Assembly (NCBI RefSeq): GCF_032854445.1
Contig: NC_088301.1
Coordinates: 3,534,001-3,598,000, forward strand
Origin: Liolophura sinensis
Lineage: Eukaryota > Mollusca > Polyplacophora > Chitonida > Chitonidae
DNA length: 64,000 bases
Reading direction: 5' to 3'
Positions 33,365 to 43,997 of this stretch are shown here, in pieces (positions within the stretch are counted from its first letter, which is position 1; each line of letters starts with the position of its first letter). The notes under the pieces were generated by a model. It was not told where the DNA came from. It did no database searches and was given only the letters and a program-made list of their open reading frames with translations. Position numbers and translations under genes: made by a program.

Positions 33365-36300
33365 TCATGCTCTAAAGCTTACATTTTCGTACTCCTTCGA
33401 CATTTCAATGGTCTCATATATCTTTACTTCCCCTCTTTCACTTTCACTTTCTGTCGACAGTCGAAGATATACATTTATAACGTCATCTGGCTGCTCTGCT
33501 GGAGTCGATGTGTCAGCTGTTACAGCTGGTGGTCTGTCAGATTGGTTTGATGGATTTACTGATGTAGGACTGACAGTGAAAACATTTGGCAAACATTTGC
33601 CGGATTTACGTCGTTGTAAACATAGATAAACTATCACACATCCTGCCACCAGAACGCATAAACCTAAGGCTGAAGATGTGCCAATAATGGCGCTATTTAC
33701 AGTATAATCTGTGATGTTCCTTAATGAGTTGTTAACTCCATTAACAGTATAATCTGTGTTGTTACTTAGTGAATTGTTAACTCCAACATTAGTTGTATGA
33801 TTATTTGATAAGATGAAAGGACCCGGAATATCAACGTCAGCACAAATTTCCGGACTCTTTCTCCTGGAAATTTGAACTACACTTACACATATTTTGTATA
33901 TCTTGTCCATCCGGAGGTCAGCAAGAACCACAAACTCCACGTCGGGTTGAACTAACAATGCATCTTCCATCTTCTCATTATCAATAGAGCGGTATCGTAC
34001 CCTGAAGCCAGTCATCGTTCCATGTCCATGTTTTACCCAGGATACGTTGGCTACATCTTTTTCGACTTCAACAGCTACACTTGATAGTTTTATTGCCGGG
34101 TCATTTTTACACAAGGAGACGTTCCTGTCAGTAACTGACAGTGTCTTCCTACATCTGTCTAACGGAAAAGACGAGGCCAGATAACTAGTCATGCTGCTTG
34201 GAGAATGACAGCGGACATCGCTCAATTTGGTAATCGCGAAATCGTTTCTCAGCCAAGCAAGCTCACATCCACATGATATAGGGTTTCCTGATAGCTGGAC
34301 ACGATCATATATAAAATTGTTTAACTCTAAAAGAGGTTTAAAGCTCTCTAAGGTAGTAAGATTGTTATGGCTAAGATCAATCTTACTATTCAACTTCTGT
34401 TGACCTTTTAAGGACTCCGCAGTAATTTGATGAATTCTGTTCCCGGAAAGATCCAAATATTGTAGTCTAAAAGCTGGAGAATCCGTCCTGATCATGAACT
34501 TGTCTAAAACCTCCAGGCGGTTATTCCGAAGATCTAATTTTTCAACGACCCCAAGACAAGCTTCCGGGAAAATGCATGAGATGGCGTTACCCGACAAGAT
34601 CAGAGACTTCACGTGTATGTCAAATTTGGTCGATATGCTACATGGATCCCAGATTTCAGCCCAAGCATTGGACGTAAGTGTGACCTCTAACGGAAATTCC
34701 TCTATCTTCACGTATTTGTTGTTTGAAAAATCGACAGTTGTAGGAAAGGAGACATTTTGACTACGAAGGTTCCTTTTAAAGCGAAGCTGAACGGGCTGCT
34801 CTAGCATATTGTTTTTTGCGGAAATTATTAGGTCAGGTCTGAGGCTCTTTGGATAATATATTTCTATCAACAAACGGTCATGAATTTTATTGTTGTCACA
34901 TACAATCGACAGATAAAGCCAGTTGTTGAATTTTATTTGTATGTTTAGTGCAGTAATGTTACTACTGGAAACATCAATTCTAGGCGCCAAGGCGTTTTTA
35001 CACCTTAATGACAGAGGGCTTTGGATATTGTTCTCGGAAAAATCTACATTTTCAGAAATATTCAGAACATAAGTAGGCAGCTTGTGTATGTTACAATTTC
35101 TCAGATTAAGATCCCATATCGTACCAAACAACTGTAACACCTTCCTGGGGATATATCCGAGGGGATTATTTGACAGGTCTAAGTCATTTATTCCTTTCAG
35201 ATTTCCCAGCAGATTTTCCAGCCCAGTCGGCCATGACGCCGAGGCCAGATTGTTACTTCGTAGATGTAGTTTATACAGGGAATTTGTGTCTTTCGGAAGT
35301 GTCGCCTGGCTTAGAACAGATATTTGGTTATGGTTTAAGTTTAAAGAATATATCCGTGAGTTGCCAAATACACCTGGACGTAATTCTTTAATTTTATTGC
35401 CACTTAGATCTATGTCATGAAGAAAACGATTTCTAAACGTACCTACTGGTATGCTGTGGAGAAGATTGTTCCTCAAAGAAATGTCAGATATTTCAGGACA
35501 ATCAACGAACGCATTTCTGTCAATACCCGTAAACTTGTTTCGGCCCAGATCTACACGCCACAGCTTAAATAGACCAGAAAACATACCAGCACCTATCACA
35601 CCTGATAAATGGTTAAGTCCAAGATCCAACGTGGTCAGGTTTACCAGGTCTTGAAATGTTCCAGGATATACACTACGAATGTTGTTGTTGGACAACAAAA
35701 GTAATCTAAGCTTCGTCAATCCAGCAAAGGTCTTAACTGGGATGTGAGTAAATCTGTTGTTAAATGAGAACAACCATTCCAACTTTTTGGCCTTCTGGAA
35801 GAGGTCCTCTCTCAGATATGTCAGCTTGTTTCCATAAATGAATAATTGTTTTAGTTCTACGGTGGTCAGCAGGTTTCTGCTATCCAGATCGGTTAGCTCA
35901 TTCTCATTTAGTCTCAGAACCTCTAACTTTCGAAGACCATCGAACACAGAGGCATGGATGTAATATATCTGGTTTAGCCCAAGATTCAATGTTTTCAACG
36001 AGCTAGCCTCCTTGAACACCGCGTAATTTAACTTCTTAATACGATTGTACGACAAATCTAAGGTAGTTAGTTCATGAAGACCAGAAAATACTTCTTTTGG
36101 AACGGTGATTATTCTATTTTTCTTCAAGTTCAGCTCCTGTAAGCTGGGAAGACTGACGAACTGGTTTTTTACAAGAGCAGTAATATTGTTGTTCCCAAGA
36201 TCCAAAACGGTGGCCCATCTAAATCTAGCCAGAGCACAACCAGGCACTCGAGTTAACCAATTGTTTGGCAGGGAAATCTTGGATAACGTTTCACCTATAC

Positions 36301-36613
36301 CATTGAAAGCTTCACAGTTGATATCAGAAATACCGGTGCGTTGTATGTCTAAAATATGTATGATCAAACCAGCGAATGTTCCACTGGGAATATACCTGAT
36401 CTCACGGTTCCCGCGAATTTCCAGGCTGGCAAACTTAACACTCGAAAAGCCGAGAGGAAGAATTAAAGTCCCTGTGTATATGCCACAGCTGATAGTGGTG
36501 TTCCTTTGTCTTGAACAATGGCACTTTGGTTGAACCTGACACACTTCGCTGTGAACAGCCGCTAGTCCGGTAACAAGGACCACCAAACTCCACCCGTGTA
36601 CAAATCGCAACAT
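33365..36613 (-). CDS. Gene E: intact intronless LRR-FN3 single-pass receptor, 1082 aa
   Basis: The ATG at 36613 starts the signal peptide (MLRFVHGWSLVVLVTGLAAV, then HSEVC). The open frame extends 27 codons upstream only to a GTG. The layout follows gene C: LRRNT (CQVQPKCHCS, ISCG), a longer run of LRRs, an island with several SAKNN/CDNN motifs, LRRs, LRRCT (NPISCGCELAW, RCHSP), FN3, a membrane helix at about 975-998 (ALGLCVLVAGCVIVYLC) and a tail from about 999. The tail carries Y1049 (VYLRL), Y1066 (YETI) and Y1075 (YENV), ending SFRA; the YET/YEN pair and FRA end match gene C. The juxtamembrane stalk contains a 15-residue tandem repeat (GVNNSL, then NTDYTVN-type), each copy with potential N-glycosylation sites. 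It is more diverged from C than A-D are from each other. The ligand is unknown. Confidence 0.93.
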   Translation of the reverse strand: MLRFVHGWSLVVLVTGLAAVHSEVCQVQPKCHCSRQRNTTISCGIYTGTLILPLGFSSVKFASLEIRGNREIRYIPSGTFAGLIIHILDIQRTGISDINCEAFNGIGETLSKISLPNNWLTRVPGCALARFRWATVLDLGNNNITALVKNQFVSLPSLQELNLKKNRIITVPKEVFSGLHELTTLDLSYNRIKKLNYAVFKEASSLKTLNLGLNQIYYIHASVFDGLRKLEVLRLNENELTDLDSRNLLTTVELKQLFIYGNKLTYLREDLFQKAKKLEWLFSFNNRFTHIPVKTFAGLTKLRLLLLSNNNIRSVYPGTFQDLVNLTTLDLGLNHLSGVIGAGMFSGLFKLWRVDLGRNKFTGIDRNAFVDCPEISDISLRNNLLHSIPVGTFRNRFLHDIDLSGNKIKELRPGVFGNSRIYSLNLNHNQISVLSQATLPKDTNSLYKLHLRSNNLASASWPTGLENLLGNLKGINDLDLSNNPLGYIPRKVLQLFGTIWDLNLRNCNIHKLPTYVLNISENVDFSENNIQSPLSLRCKNALAPRIDVSSSNITALNIQIKFNNWLYLSIVCDNNKIHDRLLIEIYYPKSLRPDLIISAKNNMLEQPVQLRFKRNLRSQNVSFPTTVDFSNNKYVKIEEFPLEVTLTSNAWAEIWDPCSISTKFDIHVKSLILSGNAISCIFPEACLGVVEKLDLRNNRLEVLDKFMIRTDSPAFRLQYLDLSGNRIHQITAESLKGQQKLNSKIDLSHNNLTTLESFKPLLELNNFIYDRVQLSGNPISCGCELAWLRNDFAITKLSDVRCHSPSSMTSYLASSFPLDRCRKTLSVTDRNVSLCKNDPAIKLSSVAVEVEKDVANVSWVKHGHGTMTGFRVRYRSIDNEKMEDALLVQPDVEFVVLADLRMDKIYKICVSVVQISRRKSPEICADVDIPGPFILSNNHTTNVGVNNSLSNNTDYTVNGVNNSLRNITDYTVNSAIIGTSSALGLCVLVAGCVIVYLCLQRRKSGKCLPNVFTVSPTSVNPSNQSDRPPAVTADTSTPAEQPDDVINVYLRLSTESESERGEVKIYETIEMSKEYENVSFRA

Positions 36614-36670
36614 TCTGCGTGCTGCCAGACACTCCGCTGCCGTGAGCTGATCAGTCTCTGTAGTGTCGTA

Positions 36671-36717
36671 CTTATATATTCTTGCTTTGACCACGTTAAG
36701 TCAGAAGGAAGTCAGGC
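36671..36717 (-). promoter_or_regulatory. Core promoter candidate of gene E
   Basis: The minus strand reads AATATATAAG (TATA box, plus 36671-36680), about 60 bp before the ATG. At about 36695-36717 is GACTTCCTTCTGACTTAAC, again a GGAA core, comparable in position to the block of gene C. Function is inferred. Confidence 0.5.
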
Positions 36718-36984
36718 CCAGGGTCCTACCGTTTAAGTACACTGAATTAATGTAAAAAAACGAATGTTTATTTTGTGTGTGACGCAGTCGTTGAGAATTT
36801 ACCCAGGTAAACCACACTGACATGTGCACGTGATATAAAATTGGTATCTTAACAAAACGTACACATGTACCCCAAATACGGCCCCTGTTTAACTGACGGT
36901 GTGTTGCTCTCTGTGGATACGGCATTCAAAGTAACACGATACACACTACACACTTACTAAACCGTACAATCACCGGCACCCTTG

Positions 36985-37735
36985 GGCACTTGCTGCTTCA
37001 CGCGTGCACTCCAGCTCTCACTCGCACACCCGAACTCTCGCTGGTTCACCCATACACTCCATTGCTAGCTGCTTCAAAAGCACACTCCAGCTGTAACTGG
37101 TTCACTGGCGAACTGTAGCTGTCAGTGGTCCCAGACCCACCCCCCACCCCCACTTCAGTTCATTGTAATTCACCCGCACATTCCAGCTCTCACGGGTTCA
37201 CCCGTACACTCCAACTCTCACGTGTTCACCCGAACATTCAAGTACTGCCTGATTGACCCGCACACTCCAGCTACTCACTGCTACACCTGCAAATTCTAGC
37301 CTTTAATGGTTCACCCGCACACTCCAGCTCCCACTGGTTCACCCGTACATTTCACCTCTCACTGGTTCTCCCGTGCACTGCAGTGCTTGCTGGTTGAATC
37401 TCAAATTCCAACTCTCACTGATTGACCCGCACACTCCAGCTTTCACTGGTTCACCTTGATACTCCAGCACTCACTGGTTCACCTGCACACCCCAGTTCTC
37501 ACCGGTTCACCGGCACACTCCAGCTCTCACCTGCACACTCCAGCTCTCGCCTGCACACTCCAACCCTCACTGGTTCACCTGCACACTCCATTTCTCACCA
37601 GTTCACCGGCACTCTCCAGCTCTCACTGGTTTACCTGTGCACTCCAGCTCTCACTGGTCTACCTGTACACTCCAGCTCTCACAGGTTCACCTTCACACCC
37701 CAGCTCTCACTGGTTAAGGCGAACATTCTAACCCT
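36985..37735. repeat. 28-bp minisatellite, degenerate
   Basis: About 25 imperfect units of CACTCCAGCTCTCACTGG followed by TTCACCCGCA. Variation is higher on the left. Plus-strand frames of 91 and 110 aa over it are repeat artefacts. Confidence 0.92.
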
Positions 37736-38099
37736 AACTGCCTTATGCCTCTGATCACTTCAGTAGATTGCACCATGACCACTGAGGTCACGTTCTCGAA
37801 TCCGGATTGTTCCAGGTGGAAAGACACCTGGTTTTATGATACCAGTGAAAATCAACTTATTCCGTGTTAGCCAATGAATAAATTACCTTGGTAAACGAGT
37901 ACAATTTTTATTGGTCGAAGCGGAGGTGTGTCTTCATTTTTAATTACATATCTTACGTAGGGGCTGTACGTCGACTTTGAAGTCTCGCATTTCCAAAGAA
38001 ATAGAAACTGCTTCAGCAAATCCTAGCCTTTTCCAAAGCTCAGCAAGTGAACAGTGATCAGTCCATCTGTATTAGGTTTATTCAGCAGAGGTAGTAAAC

Positions 38100-38275
38100 G
38101 GAAGCCCGCGGGCATGAGGCCTCTGAAAGGTTGCTGTGGAAGGCAGTGTTGTTGGTAGTTTCTTCTAAGCCGTTTCTCCTCTCATAATACTGGTCGTCGT
38201 CACATTCACTGAACTATTCACTGAGTAAGGCGCCGATGTCTAATTAATTAAAATAAATTAAAATAAAACAAAATG
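38100..38275 (+). mobile_element. SINE-I relic, strongly diverged
   Basis: Ordered resemblance to the core and tail (GTTTCTCCTCTCATAATACT, GGTCGTCGTCACATTCACTG, GTAAGGCGCCGATG), then AATAAATTAAAATAAAA. Confidence 0.45.
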
Positions 38276-38736
38276 ATTTAATCACATCCCGTCGGCATCA
38301 ACTCAAATTCCCAGAACCTGGCCATATTCACATGTGTATCAAATTAAATATGAAAAGAAAAAGGCAGGGAAGTACCAGCAATCATGCTTTATTTTCACAT
38401 ATGCCCAAGCAAGCGGACAGTATGTAAGACAGGCTGTCACTGTGGTCTAATCACTACATGCACGTGCAGTTGTCAACATCAGCTATCTAAATATACCACT
38501 TGTATACTCAGATACTAAATTCATACCTTAAAACCATGCGCGATTCAAAAGATTTGCATTAGAAACATAAGTATGGCAAAGTGTTTTTGAATATATTCTC
38601 TAATTATACATATGTGCTAAAAGAAAATGTACATGCGTCCAATTCTTTTGTAAACATGTACCCGAAGTGAGGAGAGTTAGGGGTCGTTAATATTTAACGA
38701 CAGTGCGTATCAGTACATCTTGTTACTAGAACCAGG

Positions 38737-38945
38737 GGGACCTCCATAGCCGAGGAAGTTAGCACGCCAGCACGGCACAATAGGGAGCAATGCCCCAGGA
38801 TTCTTAAACCGGTCACTGTGAGCTCAAGTTCAGCTCATGCAAGCTTCCTCTCCAGCCTCACGTGGAAAGGTCTGCCAGCAACATGCGGGTGGTCGTGGGT
38901 TTCCCCCGGACATAAACAAAATCCATAATAATTAAATCAATAAAA
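38737..38945 (+). mobile_element. SINE-I relic with head and core
   Basis: GACCTCCATAGCCGAGG head, GGTCACTGTGAGCTCAAGTT, then GGTCTGCCAGCAACATGCGG and GGTCGTGGGTTTCCCCC. The tail is replaced by AT-rich sequence. Confidence 0.75.
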
Positions 38946-39899
38946 TGGAGGGACAAAGGTTATAAAAACCGCCATCATTCTCTATGGCGAGATGGTTGAG
39001 ATAAACCGTGCCCTGTCCCAGCCTAAATCAACCCCCTGACGCCGGTCTCAGCAAGGATACACTAACGGATCCTACATATATTGCTTTCGTGAGGAGAATT
39101 CCTTATTTTTTAGTCATGCACCAACTATTAAACCTCTGTGCAGTTTTTTTACATCTATGTAAATTTTTCGTCGTATGAAAAGAAGAATTGTACAGCGTAA
39201 ATACGTATTTTAAAAAATACAATTTATAGTATAGCTAGTGAATAAATTCCGAAACGGCTTGATGCCTACATAAATCAATGTCAGCTTTCATACATTCCCA
39301 GGTAAAACCGCTCAGGTGTGAATATGTACACATGTTTACACGCGAAGCTTTTCATTATTGTAGTCCTGTTATGACGTCATCATTCATTCTTTATTACAGT
39401 GAAAAGAATTGTTCAACGCAAACGGCGTGCTTAAGTCATGTAACACGCTGAAATGATCATCCAGGTTGTCAAATAACATCAATGTGGGTCAGGGCGCGCG
39501 TCCCTGCCCTGTCTAGATATGTTACAAAAGAAGTATGCGTAGTCCACAATGGATAAACCCCTATAGTCGACCTGATGGCTTTTCGTCAATATACACTGTT
39601 CATAGGACATAGCTGTATAGGCGTGCATGTTGTTTACTTCAACACGCCCTTTCCATTCTGTTAAAACAGTACAAGTGCATGTACACAGCCTATAGAACAG
39701 CGCTAGTATTTTCAATTTTTCCTCGCCTCGAGTCATTACGGCAGACGGTTGTAGCAATGGGCAGATCAAAATAAATTAAAACTTCAAAGTCAGGCTTTGT
39801 TGTGTATCTCTTAGGGTTTAAGTCAACTTTCTAAACGTTTTGGTTGTGACCGTTCTAAAGCATACTCTTTTATCCGATTGGATCCTGGTAAGTCGAACA
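38946..39899. other. No gene seen; 3' side of gene F
   Basis: Two stretches (39166-39215 and 39384-39440) vaguely resemble SINE tails (GAAAAGAATTGTTCAACGC). No clear poly(A) signal follows gene F. Confidence 0.4.
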
Positions 39900-42860
39900 T
39901 CAGATATACGCGCAGACCGTTTCCTCGCTCGTTTCTGCCTTGATAGACATGTTACGTGACAACGTTGACATGTTTGTTGACGTAGCTGAAGGTCTTTTTG
40001 CTGCAACTTTTTGAGCATAATTATTTGAAGTACCTGGGTCATATTTATGCGAACGTTTCTGTAAACACACGCACGTCATTAAGAAAAGAACGAGTAAAAT
40101 ACATACTCCCAAAGCCGTAGCTAGAAAAATGATGATGTTTACTCCAGCATCGGTTGTTTTTACGATAGCACAAACTGCTGGGTTTTTAATCTCAGAATGC
40201 AGAACGGCGGCAACACATATGTTGTAAACCTTCTCCTCCAGGAGATCGGTGAGAACAACAAATTCCATCTCTGGGTGGACTAAAATAGCTCTCTTCACGT
40301 CAACATTATCCACAGAGTAGTACTCTACTGTGACACCTGTCATCGTTCCTGGTCCAGTTTTCGTCCAGGTAACATTGGCGTCATCTCTCTCAACAGCCAC
40401 AGTTAGATTCGACAGTTCTATATGAGAGTCATCTTTACAAATCTCTTTCGTCTTATCAGTGACTGACACAGACGACATGGCAGGACATCCGGTCAGCGGA
40501 AAACACCAGGCCAGAAACCTAACAAAGTTCTGTGGAGCCTGACAGCGAATGGAGCCCAAGTTCTCATGAACAGAGTTGTTTCTTAACCAGGCAATCTCAC
40601 AGCCACACGCTAACGGGTTCCCCGATAAAGATAGCCGGTAATATTTCCTCTCGGTAAGCATAGGTTTAAAGCTCTGTAAGCTGACAATCTGGTTATCACG
40701 TAGGTCAACGGTGTAAAACAAGTAGTGACCGTGGAACGCCTCAGCAGTTGCCTGATAGATTCTGTTCCCCGACAAATCCAGATACTTAAGTCTAAAAGCT
40801 GAAGAATCAGTCGAATCCATGAGCTTATCCATAACTTCCAAATGGTTGTTCCGCAGATCTAAAATCTGAACAGCCCCGAGACAGGCTTCTGGGGAAATGT
40901 ACGAGATAGCGTTACCAGACATGTCGAGTGAATCCACATATATCCTTAAATGGCTTGATGTGTTACAAGGACTCCATATTTCACCAAGAGTTAAAACTTT
41001 GATATTTAAGGGCAGCTGTGTTAAGCTTAAATACACGTTGTCGGAAAAGTCGAGATTAATGTGTAAATCGCCAAAACCTTGACGAAATTCGCCTCGAAAA
41101 AGGAAAGGAATAGGCTCGCTGAAAGAGTTGTTTCTTGCAGAAATTACCACACTAGGATAGTAACTGAAGTTTATATACTGATTATCTATTTCTACTATCA
41201 TACTGTCGCACATTTTGCTGTTATCGCTGACAATCATGAGTCCATGCCAAATAACCAACTTGAGTTTTATGTTTAATGCGGTAATATTATTGTTTGAGAC
41301 GTTAAATTTGGGATTATAGCCTTGGTTAGTTCTTAATGTAACGGGGCCCTCAATACGGTTCATGGAGAAATCCCCAGAGACATTCAGTACATTACCAGGA
41401 ACTTCATCTAAACTGCAGTTCCTCAAATTAGCTTCCATCATTGTTTCCAGGATTGGCAGTACATTCATGGGGATATATTTTAGAGGATTGTCAGATAAGT
41501 GAAGAATCCTTAAACCTTTGAGATGACCCAGTAACGTCCCCAACCATGTCCAGGAAGTATATGATAGACTGTTACGTCTAATGTCTAATTCGTACAACGA
41601 ATGTACAATTTCGTAAAATATAACTTCGCTCAGAAAGGATATCTGATTATTTCTTAGTGATAAGGTGTTCAGCCGTGAAAGATTATAAAATACTCCGGCT
41701 TCTAGTTTCATAAGCTTATTGCTACTCAGATCTAATGTTGATAGAAGTGGTAAATTCCTAAACACGCCTGGTGGTATGTATTGGATAAGACAATCAGTTA
41801 AATTGAGATTTAACATTTCTGGGCAGTGTATAAACGCATACATGTTAATCCCTACAATTTTGTTGTGGCCGAGGTGCATGCGCCTTATTGCGGACAGACC
41901 AGTAAAGATACCAGCCGCAATCTCTGTTAGGCTGTTCCACTCAAGATCCAAACTGTACAGATTTGCCAGGTTTTTAAATGTCTTCGGCAACAGACGATTG
42001 ATGTTGTTTTCTGACAAATCTAAATATCTCAGCTGACCGAGATTCTGAAATGCTGCGTGTGAAATACGTGTAATGTTGTTGTTTCGGATGTACAACTTCT
42101 CCAACTTAATCAACCCGCCAAGAAGGTTGTCTTCCAGGAATGCCAGTCTGTTGTTATCAATGTTCAAAATTCTTAGTTCCATGATGTCACTGAAGACTTT
42201 ATCTCCCAAATCTACCAACTGGTTGTGATTTAACTTCAAAGCTTCCAGCTTTCTTAAGCCATCAAACACCGAAGCGTTGAGAACAGATATGTTGTTGTGC
42301 GACAAATCCAAGGTAGTCAGTTCTCCAAGTCCTCGGAATGCTCCGTGGTCAATGTTATAGATTCTGTTAGCTCTCAACTCTAGTCTCTGTAGATTGGTGA
42401 GATACAAGAAGTTATCCGTCTCGAGAGAGAATATGCTATTGTTCACCAAGTCCAAGTAAACCGACGATGTAAACTTAGCCAGAGCACAGTCAGGAACGCG
42501 TGTGAGCAAGTTGTTACTCAGGCAGATGTTAGACAGGGAATCACTTATTCCGCTGAAGGTGTCACAGTTTAGGTGGGAAATCCCCGTGTGTTGAATGTCC
42601 AGAGTGCCGAGAGTCAGCCCACCGAATGTCCCCTCACCAATCCACTGGAGATTTCCACCGCGAATTTTCAACGTGTGGAAGCGAACGTCTGAAAACCCCA
42701 GAAAAGGGATGTAAGGAACGGAAAATATGTCACAGGTAATGTTTGTGTCATTTCGCCTGAAGCAGTTACAATGTGGCTGTACGTGACACACTTCGCTGTA
42801 CACAGCAGCGGACAAGATGGCAAGACACACGAGTATACGCCAGGGTAAAGCGCCCGTCAT
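39900..42860 (-). CDS. Gene F: intact intronless LRR-FN3 single-pass receptor with short tail, 986 aa
   Basis: The ATG at 42860 begins the signal peptide (MTGALPWRILVCLAILSAAV, then YSEVC). LRRNT (CHVQPHCNCF, ITCD), LRRs, island, LRRs, LRRCT (NPLACGCEIAW, RCQAP), FN3 (SNLTVAVERDDANVTW) and a membrane helix at about 908-931 (FLATALGVCILLVLFLMTC) follow the family order. The tail is only about 50 residues and ends VCAYI at the place where C and E go on to the YEKI/YETI and YEN...FRA motifs. Gene F has therefore lost, or never had, the tyrosine module. One residual tyrosine is in NNYAQK. Its LRRs share SLTEI and LGHNK motifs with the middle of pseudogene B. Confidence 0.93.
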   Translation of the reverse strand: MTGALPWRILVCLAILSAAVYSEVCHVQPHCNCFRRNDTNITCDIFSVPYIPFLGFSDVRFHTLKIRGGNLQWIGEGTFGGLTLGTLDIQHTGISHLNCDTFSGISDSLSNICLSNNLLTRVPDCALAKFTSSVYLDLVNNSIFSLETDNFLYLTNLQRLELRANRIYNIDHGAFRGLGELTTLDLSHNNISVLNASVFDGLRKLEALKLNHNQLVDLGDKVFSDIMELRILNIDNNRLAFLEDNLLGGLIKLEKLYIRNNNITRISHAAFQNLGQLRYLDLSENNINRLLPKTFKNLANLYSLDLEWNSLTEIAAGIFTGLSAIRRMHLGHNKIVGINMYAFIHCPEMLNLNLTDCLIQYIPPGVFRNLPLLSTLDLSSNKLMKLEAGVFYNLSRLNTLSLRNNQISFLSEVIFYEIVHSLYELDIRRNSLSYTSWTWLGTLLGHLKGLRILHLSDNPLKYIPMNVLPILETMMEANLRNCSLDEVPGNVLNVSGDFSMNRIEGPVTLRTNQGYNPKFNVSNNNITALNIKLKLVIWHGLMIVSDNSKMCDSMIVEIDNQYINFSYYPSVVISARNNSFSEPIPFLFRGEFRQGFGDLHINLDFSDNVYLSLTQLPLNIKVLTLGEIWSPCNTSSHLRIYVDSLDMSGNAISYISPEACLGAVQILDLRNNHLEVMDKLMDSTDSSAFRLKYLDLSGNRIYQATAEAFHGHYLFYTVDLRDNQIVSLQSFKPMLTERKYYRLSLSGNPLACGCEIAWLRNNSVHENLGSIRCQAPQNFVRFLAWCFPLTGCPAMSSVSVTDKTKEICKDDSHIELSNLTVAVERDDANVTWTKTGPGTMTGVTVEYYSVDNVDVKRAILVHPEMEFVVLTDLLEEKVYNICVAAVLHSEIKNPAVCAIVKTTDAGVNIIIFLATALGVCILLVLFLMTCVCLQKRSHKYDPGTSNNYAQKVAAKRPSATSTNMSTLSRNMSIKAETSEETVCAYI

Positions 42861-43085
42861 TCTGTCATAGGCTGCTCCAGTACGGCACTAAGGCCGGGTG
42901 TTTAATCTCTCAGCAGGTCAACAGGATGTTTAATAATATGTTACACTGAACAGTCACACACTACACCAACACAAGCCTTTGCTCCACTGACTAGAATCAT
43001 CACATCTTCATGTATCATGACATCTGCCCCTCTCTACCTGTGATCATGGCCTAAACTATAGGGGCGGGGGTAATATCTAACAGCT

Positions 43086-43115
43086 TACAGTATACAAGTC
43101 AAACAGGAAATATCA
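43086..43115 (-). promoter_or_regulatory. Conserved upstream block of gene F
   Basis: The plus strand reads ACAAGTCAAACAGGAAAT, matching the ACTTGTCAAACAGGAAGT block of gene C. It lies about 230 bp before the ATG, farther than in the other genes. No good TATA box was seen. Confidence 0.4.
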
Positions 43116-43369
43116 TATAGCATTTACCCCGGCTATCACTGTGGACTGCAGTATTATGCCAAATAAGATATAGCAAGCTATAAATAATCCTAAAGAAAAA
43201 TACGGTTGGCTCTTAAGAGTGGTTCCAGATTACCTTTCCTTTCATATAATGACCACATAGTACACGTATTTGTACACGTATTTGTTCTCGTATAAGGCAC
43301 ACCAAATATTATACCCATTTGTATGGCCATCGTGTTGCACGTCTGGTGATGTACCTACCTGTCAAGACA

Positions 43370-43620
43370 TCGTATAATTTATGTGTCGAAGCAGACATTC
43401 GTATACCAGCAATATGGACGTTCCGAGTCATTAACCGCAACGCCATTCCCAAAACGACGTCTAACACAAACCACCATAAAGCTAAAAAAAAAGTATATAA
43501 AGCCCGAAAATAGGACAGATCACGGCAAAGAAAAGCAGAGCAGTTTTCAATGATGTAAGAAAGGCGCCATGTACACATTCTCCAGGCGAATGAAATCGGT
43601 ATTCAAATCGTGTATCTCCT
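43370..43620 (+). repeat. Dispersed repeat R1, copy 2
   Basis: Ordered matches to 21590-21850: GTCGAAGCAGACATTCGTAT, GACGTTCCGAGTCATTAACC, GCCATTCCCAAAACGACGTC, AAGTATATAAAG, CAGAGCAGTTTTCA and GGTATTCAAATCGT. Confidence 0.7.
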
Positions 43621-43710
43621 CCATACCGCTGATCCCCGCCGTGCAAGTGAAATATTCTTGAGCACGGCTTAAAACACCAATAAAATAAATAAATAAATAA
43701 ATAAAATATA
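43615..43710 (+). mobile_element. SINE-I tail fragment
   Basis: GCAAGTGAAATATTCTTGAG, then AAAACACCAATAAAATAAAT repeats. Only the last part of the element is present. Confidence 0.8.
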
Positions 43711-43997
43711 TATCTCACTGGCGCTTGGATTGCAACTGTTCATATATACAATGTGCTGATCCAATTCAACATGATGAGTACATGACTCCTAGCCCCTGGT
43801 TAAGCGGAATTAGACACAATCATGAAGCAGAGTGGAAGAGATTCTGAACGTCCTGTCTATATTTAATGAAAAGAGAATTATACCCATTGTAAAACTCAAG
43901 AAACTTAGAGTGAAGGGGTTTGATGGGATAGCTAATACTATAATGCTGTACCTATTTGTAAGGGCGTATTTGTGCCTAGTTGTTCCTCCGTAATATC

